A stretch of DNA of 64,000 nt, taken from NCBI GenBank assembly GCA_949316495.1, contig OX439000.1:10852501-10916500 (forward strand). Reading direction: 5' to 3'. The notes under the pieces are model-generated. The model saw only the letters and a list, made by a program, of their open reading frames with translations, was not told the origin of the DNA and searched no databases. This document shows, piece after piece, positions 43,292 to 57,920 of the stretch; position 1 is the first letter of the stretch, and each line of letters begins with the position of its first letter. This stretch comes from Amphiduros pacificus (lineage: Eukaryota > Annelida > Polychaeta > Phyllodocida > Hesionidae). Position numbers and translations under genes: made by a program.

Positions 43292-44512
43292 CTAGACCAG
43301 GTGTGCATACTGTGTTCTCCATATACATGCTAAGGCCAACATGGCTGCTATCCAAGGCGTGATATGTGCATTCAAACATGATGCACCACCCACATAACCC
43401 ATACAAGGCATGTTCCATAACTTCACCTCCGACGATTCACATCTTCGCCGCAGTAGCACATCAGAATCTTTGGAAATCCACGGTATTCCCACGAATTCCT
43501 CAGGTGATATGCATTTTCCGTGCAAGTCATAAAAACCCGCTTTCAAAAGGCTGTACAAGGGGCAGTCACAATTAATTGGGTTATGCTGTAGGTTTATGTG
43601 TCCATACGTTTTGAAAGTCAATGAACAAGGGTCGTTCAGAAACGTGATGTCTGATATGTTATTGTGATCAAAATACGTCTCGTAGAGTCTTAATTTAGAT
43701 CGGCGGAAAGCTTTTGGTGATATGTATGTGAGGTCATTGTGCTTCATGGAAAGTGTGAACAAATCACTTACAGACTCAAAAGTTACAAATATATTATCAG
43801 GAAGAAACTTGATTTTATTCCAATCTAATTTAAGATCCCAAAGAATCTTCAGATGTTGTAAGGCTCTCCATGGAAACTCTGATAATTCCATTTTGTTTAA
43901 ATATAAGGATTTTAAGAGTCCCTCCATTCCATTGAAAATGCCACTCCTCAGGAATTCCAGTTTATTACCACTTAAGTCTATTCTTCTCAGGCGTTTAAAC
44001 CCAGTGAAAGAGTTGCTGGGTATATCTCGAACATGGCTTGAGATGAAAAAGAGATCTGTCAGATTTTCTATGCCCCTGAAGGCTTCAGATGGAAAATATT
44101 TCATCTTGCTATGTTTTATATGAAGCAGGAATCCCTCGGCGTGCATGCCCCGGAAGGCATGTGCCGTGATAGCATGGAGTGGGTTCCGGTTGATGTCAAT
44201 TCGCGGTATCCACACGGAAGGTACCGTCGTCGCAAAGCTCAATCCGTAAAATGCATCGTTTGAGATCTCCCTGATGTGATTATCTGACAAATCAACCCAC
44301 GTGATCGGAAGTCCTCTCAGTGCTGACCAATCAGGAACCTCTGTTAGATTGTGCTCTGAGCAGTTAATTTCTAGCGTTTCACCAATATCGGCGCCACGTT
44401 CTTTCTGCTCAACACAGTTACATACCACAAATTCTTTAGGGCATTTGACCTCCACTGCATGTGCACCTAATGTGAAGAACACAACCAGCAACACGTTCCG
44501 ATGTAAATCCAT
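43292..44512 (-). CDS. Secreted or membrane-tethered leucine-rich repeat protein (paralogue 2)
   Basis: The reading is open from 44578, but I choose the internal Met at 44512. It begins a clean signal peptide (MDLHRNVLLVVFFTLGAHA), giving about 406 residues. Using numbering from 44578, the LRR N-cap Cys are 46, 53, 55 and 73. About eight LRRs follow, including RRIDLSGNKLEFL, and the C-cap Cys are 337, 339, 356, 380 and 392. A hydrophobic stretch (about residues 404-420) near the end could be a GPI signal or a short membrane anchor. It shares with the gene at 29032 the block FLxDPCSLxF...NPxxCDCxLYSxLxxGFY, the cap layout and the intronless coding exon, so the two are paralogues in the same orientation. 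An acceptor (CTCTCTATTTGCAG) ends at 44633, implying a non-coding 5' exon. The role is inferred as extracellular binding; the ligand is unknown. Confidence 0.9.
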   Translation of the reverse strand: MDLHRNVLLVVFFTLGAHAVEVKCPKEFVVCNCVEQKERGADIGETLEINCSEHNLTEVPDWSALRGLPITWVDLSDNHIREISNDAFYGLSFATTVPSVWIPRIDINRNPLHAITAHAFRGMHAEGFLLHIKHSKMKYFPSEAFRGIENLTDLFFISSHVRDIPSNSFTGFKRLRRIDLSGNKLEFLRSGIFNGMEGLLKSLYLNKMELSEFPWRALQHLKILWDLKLDWNKIKFLPDNIFVTFESVSDLFTLSMKHNDLTYISPKAFRRSKLRLYETYFDHNNISDITFLNDPCSLTFKTYGHINLQHNPINCDCPLYSLLKAGFYDLHGKCISPEEFVGIPWISKDSDVLLRRRCESSEVKLWNMPCMGYVGGASCLNAHITPWIAAMLALACIWRTQYAHLV

Positions 44513-44632
44513 AATGATGATATTAATGATTGAAGACAAAGGATTGTCATTGATGAGAGCCTCACCAGCGTCCACCACGAAGCAAGCAGCGTAAGTCTCA
44601 GAGACCAGTCAGCAGCAACATGTCACGCCATT

Positions 44633-47600
44633 CTGCAAATAGAGAGAAAATGCTTAGAAATTAAATCACAATTGAATGATAAGTGTGAAGTCAGAAAAAG
44701 ATTAGATTTATTGCATTGGGAGTGTGGACCTTTTCCCCATAATTCCACTTTTTGAAATGATGAGAGGCGCCTGTGACCCTCTGGATATCTAGTTCTTGTG
44801 CGCACTGTCTGACGCCCATCTTGGGCGATTATTTGAAAGAGAATATCTCCATTTATTTAATTGTACTTTATTTGAGTGAGACCCAGAACAGTCAGGAAGT
44901 CTCACAGGAACTCTTTAGGCGCCAACTTTCACTTCACAAGAGGTGTCCATCAGTATTATAAGCCCATATCTGCCCATAGAATTGGATGCTCTAAAACCCC
45001 AAATCTTTCACTCATTCAGACGACTCGGTGGCCGTCAGTGGTTTTTCAATCTCTGCTCGTTTATCAGTCTGGTTGTGCTTGTAAGGTTCAATTAAGGTGC
45101 AGTGTAGAGTCACATGTGGTGGATGTGAGCTTGTCGAGGACCTGGGAATGCCATAAGTGTCGTGAGTAGTTACAGAGACGCTTCGACGTCTGCATTCGCT
45201 GTATATCACCTTTAGTGGCAAATTGAACTGTTCAAATTAGTTTTGTAAAATGGGGCAACACAAATTATGTCTCGCGTTTCCAGCATCGTCTAAGTGTAAC
45301 TGGGATATTCCTGAATATAAACTAATAAATAACGATCTAATGTAGACAGCTTTTCTCATACGTCGCCTCTGATATTCACTGGCAAATGATTTATAGTCTG
45401 TACCTGATGGAGGTCACATAATAAGAGTGCTGCTTCACACAGATGACTTTGGTTGATGGTGTGGTGTATTTGCCATACTGACCACAAGCTCCGTGCCCAC
45501 GGCGCCTCACCCACGGGACCGACACTCGTATATCTGCTAGCTTCCTCTAGGCCAATGTAAAGAAATAGAAAGATGCCAGGCAAATAGGGACCGCACCAGT
45601 CAAAGAAGTGCACTGCACTACAAAGTGTAATTATTCAATCCTAATGATCTTCCCCACCATCATCTCATGTTATCAGTCTATTTTATTTGCCTTGTGTTCA
45701 CCCTTCTGCCTTCTGCAGAGAAGGGAAATGGAAAACAGACATAAAACCTGTAACATGAAGGGAAAGTTGCCAAAGAGTGAGTACATTAACGTGTAGCAGA
45801 CAGAAATGTCATACCTTGGCGAAAGTACCATAGAGGTGTCAACTAAGCACTATAAAACAAGGCAACACCACTTCGCCATAAATATTATAAGATATGTGAT
45901 AAAGGTGTCCATCTGTGCTTGCTTCTTGTGTGATTCAAAACGATATATTGTACATGAAGGATCCTTCAATACTTGTATTTATTATTCATTGTTGTCGACT
46001 TGGACTATAAATGGCCAAATCCTATTAAGGCTATATCCTTTTGTACTTAATTTGATGCAAGATACAAATTACTATGTGCATAACTATCTATAACGGATCC
46101 ATTACCTTAATGCATTTCTTTTGTCCGATAATAGAAGAGATTCCCTAATATTACTTAACAGTCATATTAAAGTATTTTTACAATGCTTTACTTATATATC
46201 TGTATTTCCACATTTTTGAAAAATCAAGTGTATTATATGGAATGATAAATTTTTCAAAGACCCTTATTATGTAAACAAAAAATGTGTTACAAGCAAGTTC
46301 TGAAATGTTGCCAATATTGTTGTAATATGTGTGATAAATAACACAGGGTGTTATGTCAGGAAGGATTGTAGGACATTTGTGGCTTATGAGTGGTAATAAT
46401 AGCGCGCTATATTTGCCCGAGGCTCCACCAGAGACATTCTCCTTTGTCATGAGCTGAGGCAAACAATATGGCTGTGATTACCTCTACATACCCTACAAAT
46501 ACCTGACAGCTTATAACACACGCTGTCATAATTGTTTATATTGCCTCCAATTAACTGTGCACAAAATGTCAGTTCTGCGCAGAGAATGACGCTGCCTTTT
46601 CCGAAGCTTATCATCCTATGATTTCATTAATTCATTTTGGGGTACTGTTTTCTGATGTGGCATCATAAAATCGATATAGCGCCCTGCTTTGAGTTTTGGC
46701 ATAATATAATGGGGATACTCAAGCTGCTCATTATTAGATCAGAAATTACGGATGTGATTTTAATGTGGTATCCATGTATTGATCAACAACAATGGTTTAC
46801 TTAATAATAAACGTTGCTATGTTTTCGTTTAACACATGACAAGGACTCTATTTTCATGGAACTATGATTGTTGATGTCTAAACCACATTAACATATGCAT
46901 ATTATTCTCCCATATGTTACTATAACCTGAGCTTATATGTCAGTCCCTGTCTTCATATGATAATACACTGAAGCCTGCACAGGAGGTAGCGTATTAATAT
47001 TCTATGTTTCAGCAATAGTCCACTAAGGGGAATGTTGGAAGGCTGGTAAATTAAATTTGAGCATAGAGTATTGTCAGGGGTATGGAGCCAGAATATGGGC
47101 CGGGCCCTACTAATATACAACATAGGGATCGATAGAATGTTTGTCAAATGAAAGGAGGGAGATATTTCTTGGCATCCAGAGACACATGCATATCCCAGTA
47201 AGTCTCCGAGGATACTCTGCGGCTGATAAGATAAGTCTGAATTAGGATGATGACTTTCTCTGCTATATTCAGATTATTACTCTATATGCAAAAATAACCT
47301 ACACAAACCTCTACGTTAAGATTCATAAGCATTAAGGAAAGAACATACATTTTACATACTCACTTAAGTTTCCATGTTTACGTTATTCTCAGATAGCAAA
47401 TTACTTGATATTTTCTAGACACAAATACAAATCAAAACTATTGTTGACTTTGATATCCCCCAAATATCTTTCTGATATTTTTATATCATACGTATTACAT
47501 TCAACCTACGCAATTGGGCTTCTCCTCATATCAAAGTTTATGATTTTATCTGTGCTTAACACAAGGAACCGTTATAATCTCATTTCTATCGATAACAATC

Positions 47601-50600
47601 TTTGTTTCATAACATCAAATAAAGCGTGTACTTTTGAAAGCAAGGCCAACTATGAAAAATTAAGTCAACCACAAATAATAAATTTGTATACGATTCTGAG
47701 GTTATCACAGAGTCTAATCTTGCTTCCCACTTACTTATACATGTATCGTTAACAAATATGACTCATATCAATATATTGGTGCAATCCAACCGATTCATAA
47801 TCATTACATTTAACTGCAGCACATTCCAACTTTGGTATATTCCTTGTCCTATCTTGCACACCGACATTGCCTTCTACATGTATATTCCTTATGTCATGTC
47901 TGCATTAAACAGGAGTCTTCTTGTTGCAAGCTCCACCCATGCCTCTCTTTAAGCCTTCCATGTTGCTATGGCGTTGAACATACTCATGTCTGCTTACCCA
48001 TGTGTATTTCTTCTCAGATGCTGCAGGTGCTTCCTTATTTGATCAATATGCTGTGTTTAATATATACACTTCGTAGAGCACGTAATATATTTGGTTGTAC
48101 TTACGTTTTTGTTTTGGATACTTCACGCCATGAATGCGCCCGTTCACTGACCAGTTATCGCTTCTCTGTTCATGTAATGTGCTTAGAATAAGTCCGTTAT
48201 CTGAAGCATTAGTAGACAATCAAAGCGCGAGGTGCAAGCTCAACACTAACCATTGCCTTAACCGAGTGTCCTAGCCCGGCCTCATACGGCAGATGAAGAT
48301 GCCAGGCCGTGTTTGGCTGCGGATGCAGGCTCTGTCTCCTTAAAGCCTCTTCCTCCCATCTCGTTCATCCCTCATTCGGCGGCAGACTGTAACCCAACCC
48401 ACCTCCCATAGCTCTTTGCCATGTAGGTCTTTTGCATAAATTATAAATAACAAAACGTCCGGAGTAGAGAATGAACCTCCAACAGCGGCCGGGGGCGAGA
48501 AAGGGCCTCCCTTATAGAATGGTGTAATGAATGCCCGAGAGACAAAGCTCCACAACAACCCACCTTCACATTCTGCTCACTCTCTATTTACAGTTCATGG
48601 CATTTGATTGTAATCATTAAAATCCACAAAGAAGTGATTCACATTTCAAAGCTAATCAAAATGCAATGTTTGCGAACGTTCCAAATGTAAAAAGACTGAT
48701 TAGCGTTTGTTAAACACGAGCTGCTATGTAAGACGGGTCCGTGGAGATGCAGTGATGGTGTTGCTGGATGGTATGGCATGCGATGGCTAGCGAGGCCGAG
48801 ATGGATCCACGGCTGCTGCAGAGGAAGGCGGCAGTCGGCTTCTAAGGTCTGCTTTATACCAAGTGTCCGTGCTACAACCTGCTTGTCACTGATAGCGATA
48901 CTCTCTGACAACCCGCCCCAGCTTATATGTCCATAGACGGGGCCATATCGGGTTGATGGGTTACACCTCGGCAGCCCAGGGATGTGGGCTTCACACAGAC
49001 AGTAGGTATCGACCACTTCCACTTGGCGTATCTTGATTCCACAACATTAAACCGAGCTGTCCTGCAAAGAGTTGCTCTCCAGTTGATTCTGCCGCCTGTA
49101 TAGGCAGGAGCGACTGGCCCATCTATGTTGTCTATGAGATGTAAAGTGTAATGTGACAAAGTTGAAGCCATAGGGTAACCCAGGAGTTATATTTCTGCCC
49201 ACATAACGGCAGCCCTGGGAAGCCTTGTAGATACGTCAGTCAGCCTCCGCCAATGTCTGTATTTAACAATCCCGGCCAGGTCACATCAAACAACCAATTT
49301 TCTATATGTTGTCTGTGAAGTAAGCCATTATCCAGCAGTAACAGAACTAATTCAAGTGTGCTACATAAGCTTGCTGCATTACATAAACATTCAAATATGA
49401 CAATTATCACGTTCTATGTTTCAAGGATATGAACCTATATCTATGGCGTACACAATTTACTAGTATTGGATTTACACACAATCCATCAATGATTTATCAA
49501 AAAAAAAATCCTTAGCTCATTTCCTTGGTAATACTTAGATGGAATGCTTTCAAGAGAGAATATTTCTTGCAGCACTTCAAATGTATCTGTATACGTGCAG
49601 TGCAACCTCTGCTGACATCGTATAAATAACACAAATACAAACTGGACAAGTTCTGAGCAAATAGTATCCAATTACATGTGGTTGATTATATCTTTCGGTG
49701 GATGAATTATATATGATTTATAGACTCTATTAGCAATTGATTTTCAGACCAAATTGATCTACATGCGGTTTATACAGTAACTCAATTGTTAACATATATG
49801 TTATAGCTATTCATGGCTTACACATTTTACATTTGTCTTATAAATCATATATCATCGTATTAGTTAAGGTAATTTCAGTTGAACTTAAAGTTTTATTCAT
49901 TTTCATTGAGAATGCACAAAACAGGAGCAAGTGGTATATTCCGCCTTCATGTCAACTATACTTTGCGTGTATTAAGCAGCCAGTACTTAAATCTACCCTG
50001 AAACTACTTGACTATTCCAAACACGTGGGAGAAAGTCAGGTGTTCAGACTATTGTCCCACTCAAACAATCAATGCTATAGAAAAAAAAAGAGATACCCGA
50101 CCTTTTGTAATGCGTATCTTTTTTCCAGCCAATCGATTCCCTTCTCCTTCATTTGCAAGGATGGTTCATTGTTCATTTGTCCAGGCGGAGATGGAATCGT
50201 GGATCTTTCTCCTAAAACAATGCAATAATCAGACAAGAAAAATTGTGGAGCCATCCATTTATCGTTGAATATGCAATTTATGTGGAGGCAGCATTTTGTC
50301 ATTCCTACAATAAATGATATGGTAATAGAAACAAGACAGATCTGCAGAATCTGTTTTGCAGACTACATAAGAAGGCTGCGATTAGAATGACATCATCTAG
50401 CATCAAGTATCAAGTCTTTATATGGCGGAGTGGTGGAATATAAGACAAATCCCTTCACTCAAATGGGCAGCGGAAACCCCAACAACCCCATAACATTGTT
50501 CACTCCTTGCCGATATAGATGAGAAAAGGCAAAAATAACTGTAGTTCATCATGTCAATATATATTCCGATACCACAGCAATATAAAGATGTTTACATATC

Positions 50601-52580
50601 TACAAAATTACCCAATTTCAGAAAATATTTATTGTTTCTTGATTTTCTCTTCATAGTATTTTATATCAATATCTGGTGAAGATAATTAATTATTTTCAAA
50701 TCCCAGGTCACTGCCAGGTTAACATCTTATAAATTTAAATACAGTAGCGATGAGCGTTTCCAAGTTGCCCTGTGCTTACTGCGTGGCACACCGCGGAGGT
50801 AACGCGTTTATTCTGCTCCGGCACACAGAGACAAAAGGTCATCAGAACTGTAAATTCAACTGATATTGAAAACGGCATTGCGACCAAACGATAAAGCAAC
50901 CTACTTTACTTTATTTTATATTATAAAAGTGTTTTATTTCTGATATAAACATATAGGGATGTCTAACATTAAATATCATAAATCCTGCGAAAAAGTCTGA
51001 TTTGTCATTCATATATTTTTTATGATTCATTTTAAAATCCTAGGCGTTCACATCCTTGCAAATGTTTGGTTCAGATTAGCCTCTCAAACAATAATCAGCG
51101 CAATTCATAGGTCACATATTAGTTGTAGCTTAGAGTTGTAGCCAAGGTTGTCATGAGTCTTTTTTAAATTAAAAACTTGTAGTAAATTTATAACTTGTAG
51201 GAAGCATCAATCTCTGTGTTTTGCCTTTTTTCAAATCTTCTTCAAATTTTCAAAATCTTACATACAAGTTTAGAGAAGGTAGTTGTATATCAGTCAGTGA
51301 TACAAGATCAAACTAATTATTGAAAATGTATTTGAAGCAATATTCACTCGCATAATCCTCCTTTTATTAAAGCAAATATTCTTTTCCTTATAATATATAA
51401 ATATATATATATTTATATATATTTATATATACATATACATATATGATATGTACTTTAGCAGTAAAAAGGAGAAAAAGAATCGCTTGATTAGTTCTAATAC
51501 AATTAATGAAATCAGTAAGAGCTTTCCGAATTTGGAACCCTTTTGTGCAATAGGACACTAGATAAACATGATGATAATGAAGAAATTTAACGGTTATTGC
51601 GAAATGCTAGAATTGAATTAATTACCTTTTATCATTATATGTTTGACTTTCCTTGAATCAAAATGACTTTTCGAAAATAAAAGTGGTTTCTTCATTTGTT
51701 TTCACTCATATATGTTTTCATCCTTTGACTTTATACAGTGAAAATGGACGAAGGAGCATATGTTGGCAATATCACCGGTTATTGGCTGGACTATACATTC
51801 AATTAGTAGGTGTCGTTTGTGGGGAGAACAAGAAGACGTCTGGCGGTGTTCCCTTTGGCCTCGAGAGGACCTTTTATGTCGGACACAACATTCTGGTATT
51901 ATCGCCCGGTCCATATCCTCTTCCATATAATGAAAAAAAAATCAATCCAAGCAATGAGGGTATCTATGCTGACAGATCTTCGTGACAGGTGGATACAAAT
52001 ATATTTTCATAGTCAGATGTATTATATCATGTGATACCCAAAATAAACGACTCCAGATCCGGATGAATATTTCATATATGAACATCTCCACTATGAACAG
52101 ATGCCTCGATGTTGTTACTATCGTGATGTTTTCAACTCAAATATATTGAACAATTTTTCATCTGGCATAAAATTAAGAAGCTCACAATACACAACGTGCA
52201 AACACTTTCCACAATTTTAAGCATTTTGCGCGAGGACAGAAGCAAAATACGAGGCGAGGATTGAAGCATTGCACCGCCATATGCCATCACGAGCCACTCT
52301 GACCAGAGGTGAGTGGTTGACAAGACCAGGGCTTTATGTTTCCCCTCACTGCCGGCCTTTGATGACCTCTATACAAGTCACTATAATCCTTTGTTTCAGT
52401 TGGAATCTATAATAAATCATGCCTTCACTACAGGATGACTAGCTGCATGACCTTTGTGTATTAACAAGACCTGAACATAGAGTGGATGAATTAGTTATGC
52501 AGTACACATTGCAAGACAGATATTGCCGCGATAAATATTTATGGTACCATTGCTTCAATACACATATCTCCATAGCAAAA
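44633..52580. other. Gene desert upstream of LRR gene 2
   Basis: No coding exon is supported. 48200-49260 is richer in G+C with overlapping open stretches on the minus strand but no domain or splice borders. 51390-51445 holds TATATATTTATATATA low-complexity sequence. The promoter and first exon of the LRR gene at 43292 should lie in or beyond this region. Confidence 0.4.
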
Positions 52581-53567
52581 CCTAGTCCATCACATCTAGT
52601 CCATCACACTTAGTCAATTACAAATAGTCCATCACAAATATTCCATCACATCTAGCCCATCATATCTAGTCCATCCCATCTAGTCAATCACACCTAGTCC
52701 ATTATACCTAGTCCATCACAACTGGTCCATTACACTTAGTCTATCACACACCTAGTCCATCACACCTAGTCCATCACACATAGTCCATCACACCTAGTCC
52801 ATCACACCTAATCCATCACACCTTGTCCATCACACCTAGTCCATCACACCTAGTCCATCACACATAGTCCATCACACATAGTCCATCACACCTCTAATCC
52901 ATCACACCTTGTCCAGCACACCTAGTCCATCACACCTGGTCCATCACACCTGGTCCATCACACATAGTCCATCACACCTAGTCCATCACACCTAGTCCAT
53001 CATACCTAGTCCATCACACATAGTCCATCACACATCTAGTCCATCACACATCTAGTCCGTCACACATAGTCAATCACACCTAGTCCAACATACCTCGTCC
53101 ATCACACCTAGTCCATCACACCTAGTCCATCACATCTAGTCCATCACACATCTAGTCCATCACACACCTAGTCCATCACACCTAGTCCATCACACATAGT
53201 CCATCACACCTAGTCCATCACACCTAGTCCATCACACACAGTCCATCACACCTAGTCCATCATACATTTAGTCCATCACACATTTAGTCCATCACACATA
53301 GTCCATCACACCTAGTCCATCACACCTAGTCCATCACACCTAGTCCATCACACCTAGTCCATCACACCTAGTCCATCACACCCCTAATCCATCACATCTA
53401 GTCCATCACACATAGTCCATCACACCTAGTCCATCACACCTAGTCCATCACACATAGTCCATCACACATTTAGTCCATCACACATTTAGTCCATCACACA
53501 TAGTCCATCACACATAGTCCATCACACATAGTCCATCACATCTAGTACATCACACCTAGTCCATCAT
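52581..53567. repeat. 14-bp minisatellite, roughly 65-70 copies
   Basis: The basic unit is CACACCTAGTCCAT. Variants have CACATAGTCCAT, CACATCTAGTCCAT or CACATTTAGTCCAT, so unit length shifts between about 13 and 16. The left edge is the most diverged (TTAGTCAATT, ATATTCC) and the centre and right are more uniform. As the unit is not a multiple of three and varies in length, no long frame is present, unlike the other arrays here. Confidence 0.97.
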
Positions 53568-56500
53568 GTCATATCCAACGTATCCATCAGGTAATGGTCA
53601 ATGTCTTATAACAGCTTTCTTTTCTTCCGGATGTGGAGTAAGATATCAATCAAGTGTGGGGATATATTTTGTTTTGATCTTCCAGCAGTGAATGAGGATA
53701 CTTGTTTAGTGGGAACTACGCCCCTATAGAGAATATGTAGGGAGAGGAGACAGACAGAAGACGTGGTGTTCATGCGAGCGACACCTACCAAACAGCCGGC
53801 GGGATTCCTACAAGCAAACCATGGCCTGATAGATTCTCATCCTAACACCCGCCACGAGAAGGAAGGCTGACTTAATATTATCAAGAACTATTCTGTATTT
53901 GTTGTGAGGTATCAGTTTGTCCAGGCAAACCTTGATAATCATACTCTCTTGGAAATATATTATTTTAGAAATAGAATACCGCATACACAATTGAAGTCAA
54001 TCAAAATAAACACGTTTGATTAAGAGAAGTTCTTAATTAAGAGCAGTATTGCTTTCGGGCTGTTTTATGACACATTGACATCTCATATAACTTTTATTTG
54101 CAAGCTTATCCCACTCTTAGTCGTGATTGTAATAAAATGAAATGTTGATTCAACAAATTGACACTGTTGCCACGGATATTCTTATAAAAGAAGGTTACCA
54201 ATATGTTAATTTAGTTCTGTTTTCTCTTTGATCACTTTATCGTTTTACTTGAACTCTTATCATAATAATAGTATGGTGTTTAGCATTGTAGACTAGAGAA
54301 TGTCAACCGAATGTATTTTGGTATATGCTGAATTAAACACGTAGTGGATTTCCCATTTCATTAAGGCCTGTATTTGCATGATATATATATCTCTTTCAGG
54401 GCTACCACGGATTGTGATTCCCTGGTAAATTTGAACTATTTATGTATTTGAGCTGGGGTTGAATTTCCTGAGATTGGGCATGCCATTAGGATAGCTGTAG
54501 AGGCTCGGTTGGATATCCTGCACCGTATAAATCAACTTACCATACCTAGTTGAGCCACGGAATTCTATTTGTAGCTGGTCTCTTCTAAAGGGCTATCATC
54601 TTTTATCTAAATGACAAGTAGTTTCTATCCACAAATCAATATCCACATCCGTTCCTCTCTCTACAGAAACAGAACACCAATAGCATAGCATCCAATTGCT
54701 TTCAGATGTTCCAGGTTTGACCCATTTCAGAAAAAAAGATGTTATCTGTCACAGTAAGTTCAGGTCACGTGCTGTTATAATTCATTTCCATTGAAGAAGT
54801 AGGCACTGTAGATTCCCAAAATTCGAATATTCGATTAGTGTTAATCTTATCTGTATTAATTATCGATCTATTATCATCATGAGAAAAATACATAACAGTT
54901 AAATATCATCATATTATATCAAAACTTTACATCATAGTAATAGTTAGATTGCCAAAGCTTCTAAACCTTTCATTTACCAGTTAAAAGATCATACTTAATG
55001 GGGTAGCTCATAAGAAAAAAAAACGATATTCATAGATGGTTAAAATAAGCTTCGGAATCGTAGAACTCACAACCAAAAAGCAACTCCTTGATGATCAATT
55101 TCTCTACTAACTGTAATATGAAGCCAAACATAATTATCTTTGTAAAGCCGGTAAATAAGGATGTTCCTTTGCAGTTTTCCAATAACCAAATCCTTATCCT
55201 GCAAAAGAACTGCGGCCTGTGGGTTAATGTTATTCAGTATTGCCGGAAGCACATATCATTGTAAGTCTCTTCTGTTATGAGAGATACGCGATGAGTCCTG
55301 AGTAATGATATATAGGCGTTAGTTGAGATGTCCTATTGCCTTGTATCATGCGTAGTGATTTAAGTCATTCGGCGATAGATACGAGAATTAAGCCATAAAT
55401 TAAACATATCATCACAAACATTCTTAAAACAAATGACAGCGAGATCAAGGGAGAAATGCTCCCGTTTTCCAGGATTCTAAATTAAATTACAAAGGGTATT
55501 TCAACACAAATTATATGTAGTTTCTCTAATATCTCAGTCACAGACTAGCGAAATAACATAAAGACTCAAACCAACCAGTCGGATCGTAATAAAGCCTCCA
55601 TGCAGATCGTTGTGAGTCTCCAATAGTTTTTGTGTTTGTTTATATTTCTTCATAATTTGCCTATTGATCAGCAAAGTTCAACGAATGTTTAAATATTCCC
55701 CGAAATTTAACAAATTGCCAAATATTTGATTCTCTCTTGTAACTAATCTAAGACTGCTTATATATCTTATTACTGCCCACTTTATATCTCAGATGGATCA
55801 CATTGTTGACAACGCCATATCTGAGAATGCTTTTGGGTCTTCCTGTTTACAATATTTATCTGAGACTGATTATGTATATTAAGGATGTATAATGACCTTA
55901 TTATTGAAACTTGTATAGTTCCATGCACTAAAATGTATTATCATTGTTGGTTTTGTTGGTTTGCAATATTATATGATTGTATAGCTTTTATAATAAGAAT
56001 TTATTTTCTTACTGATCTTATTATTACTTGCTTGCAATATCATCTGATGCTGTATATGTTGTTAATGCTTTTTGATGGTGTGGGAGCATGCAATATTACC
56101 TGATGCTGTTTCCATTTGCTTGTAATATTATACTTGTGCTGTATATTGATCCTATTTGAGCATGCACTGTTCCAATACAGATTCAAGATCAAATTTGTTG
56201 TTTCCTTGTGTAACAAAGTGCCTCTATGTTCAATTGAGATGTTGCTATCCTAATCTTAATGGCTGTTTGGGGGTCCCAAACCAATATCTCATCACCAAGC
56301 ACCTTGTCCCCAGGCTAATTACCTGATGCCCCTATCAGGACTATACATCTTTCCACCTGGTAAGATCTATACCATGCTTCGTCTTAACACTAAATGTATC
56401 TTTATCTGTGGATTCAAAGAAAAGATTATAGCACAACAAAATAATAGAAATAGCAATTATCCTTTCTTTTAACAGTATGGAATAAAATTTATTTTTGTAA

Positions 56501-56751
56501 ATGTAAGTATTCTGAAAGATTGGGGCAATATATTTTGATCGATATTGCCATGTTATAGTGAGTGCTTACATGTTATTGTACCAACATGAAAATATTAGAG
56601 GTTCGATAAGAGTCTACAAGACAATATGACCAGTTTTACAGGTATATATGCACTAAGAACATCTAAAGATAACATAAAAACAGATACATAGATATTCAAA
56701 GTGTCACGTACCTCATTAGTTAAAGGTCTAGATTAATAAATGAGCTCTTTT

Positions 56752-56798
<47 letters not shown>

Positions 56799-57817
56799 TA
56801 TATATATATATGATAAACAGCTGATGGTTAATCTCTCAGTAGGTACTATTTTAATACATGAACATTTCCAATCATATAGCCAGATAAAAAGAACATCAAG
56901 ATTACAGAATATAGAACATATATTGTCAACATATTCCCTATCGCGCTTGTAGCATGCCTATTACGAGCATGTGGCATCTCTCTCACCCATTCCATCCTTT
57001 CTGTGTCTATATCCCTACACATCCTCTGATGCCGAGAATAAAATACGCTGAATCATTGTGATCCTTTAGCAATATCTGGCCCACAAACTAGGCTATATCT
57101 TGTGTTTCTGTATCTGCATACAATGTGAATCGTGTATGCAAACCTTTTTTTCTACAAATATTGCTTCTCTATATTGCTTCAAGAACCTAACATATTTGTC
57201 TTACTCTCCATAAAATATTGAACATGTCTTTTGACCTTTTATGCATTGTACAAGCTTTCTCGTGGACTGAGGTCAAGACCAGAGGGAGAAGTGACTTTAT
57301 CTCCTCGCCATACGCTTTCTCAGGTATAAAGGTCAAGGTGTCCAGGTTTTGCTGAGCACCAGTTGCCGGCATCACCTCCCACATCATCTCGCACGGCCAA
57401 CACTCAACATAACGCTTATTACGGTAACTGACTAGGACACTTGGAATGATTAAGCCGCTTCTCTACAGACCTACTCACCTGCTTGTCTTTATATCCAATT
57501 AGGCACTGACAACTTCAGCGCTTCCTTGTCATAACATTATTCTATATTCACTGCTTGGGATTAAAATCTAGTATAGTCTATATTTCTATATGAAAGATCA
57601 AGGTATTATTTCACTTATTTTTTCATGGCAAGAGGACAATGACAATATCAAGCACTGTATATTTAAATTTTGTTGAGTTTAAGGTCAAGAGTCATATGAC
57701 ATATATCTCCAGCAGATGCTTACCGGGATGATAATGAAAAGAAACTGAGATTCAGAGTATATATTTGTCTACATGTACTACTATAATTATCAATGTCGTT
57801 ATTCAAATCATTTGTTC
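53568..57817. other. AT-rich intergenic with a (TA)n run
   Basis: A (TA)n microsatellite with one interruption lies at about 56753-56811. No exon, RNA gene or recognisable element was found. Confidence 0.5.
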
Positions 57818-57920
57818 CAGGCTTGTGTCCGGGGAATGAACCCATGACGTTTAGATCACCACAGAGGAGCTGGTGCTAATAAGAAGGCACTCTAACCAAC
57901 TGCGCCACGGCCCGTGGTCC
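57818..57920 (-). repeat. SINE family 1 head fragment
   Basis: On the minus strand it reads ACCACGGGCCGTGGCGCAG TTGGTTAGAGTGCC and, after the long inter-box part TTATTAGCACCAGCTCCTCT, a box B of ATGGGTTCATTCCCCGG. The body and tail are missing, so only the tRNA-like head remains. Confidence 0.8.

Noticed and set aside
51653-51985. Plus-strand open frame of 110 residues with a short MDEGAYVGNITGYW start in another frame
   Set aside because: No domain, conflicting frames and no clear splice borders; not enough to call an exon.
52581-53567. CRISPR-like array
   Set aside because: Units of 14 bp are directly adjacent with no unique spacers, and the surroundings are eukaryotic; this is a minisatellite.
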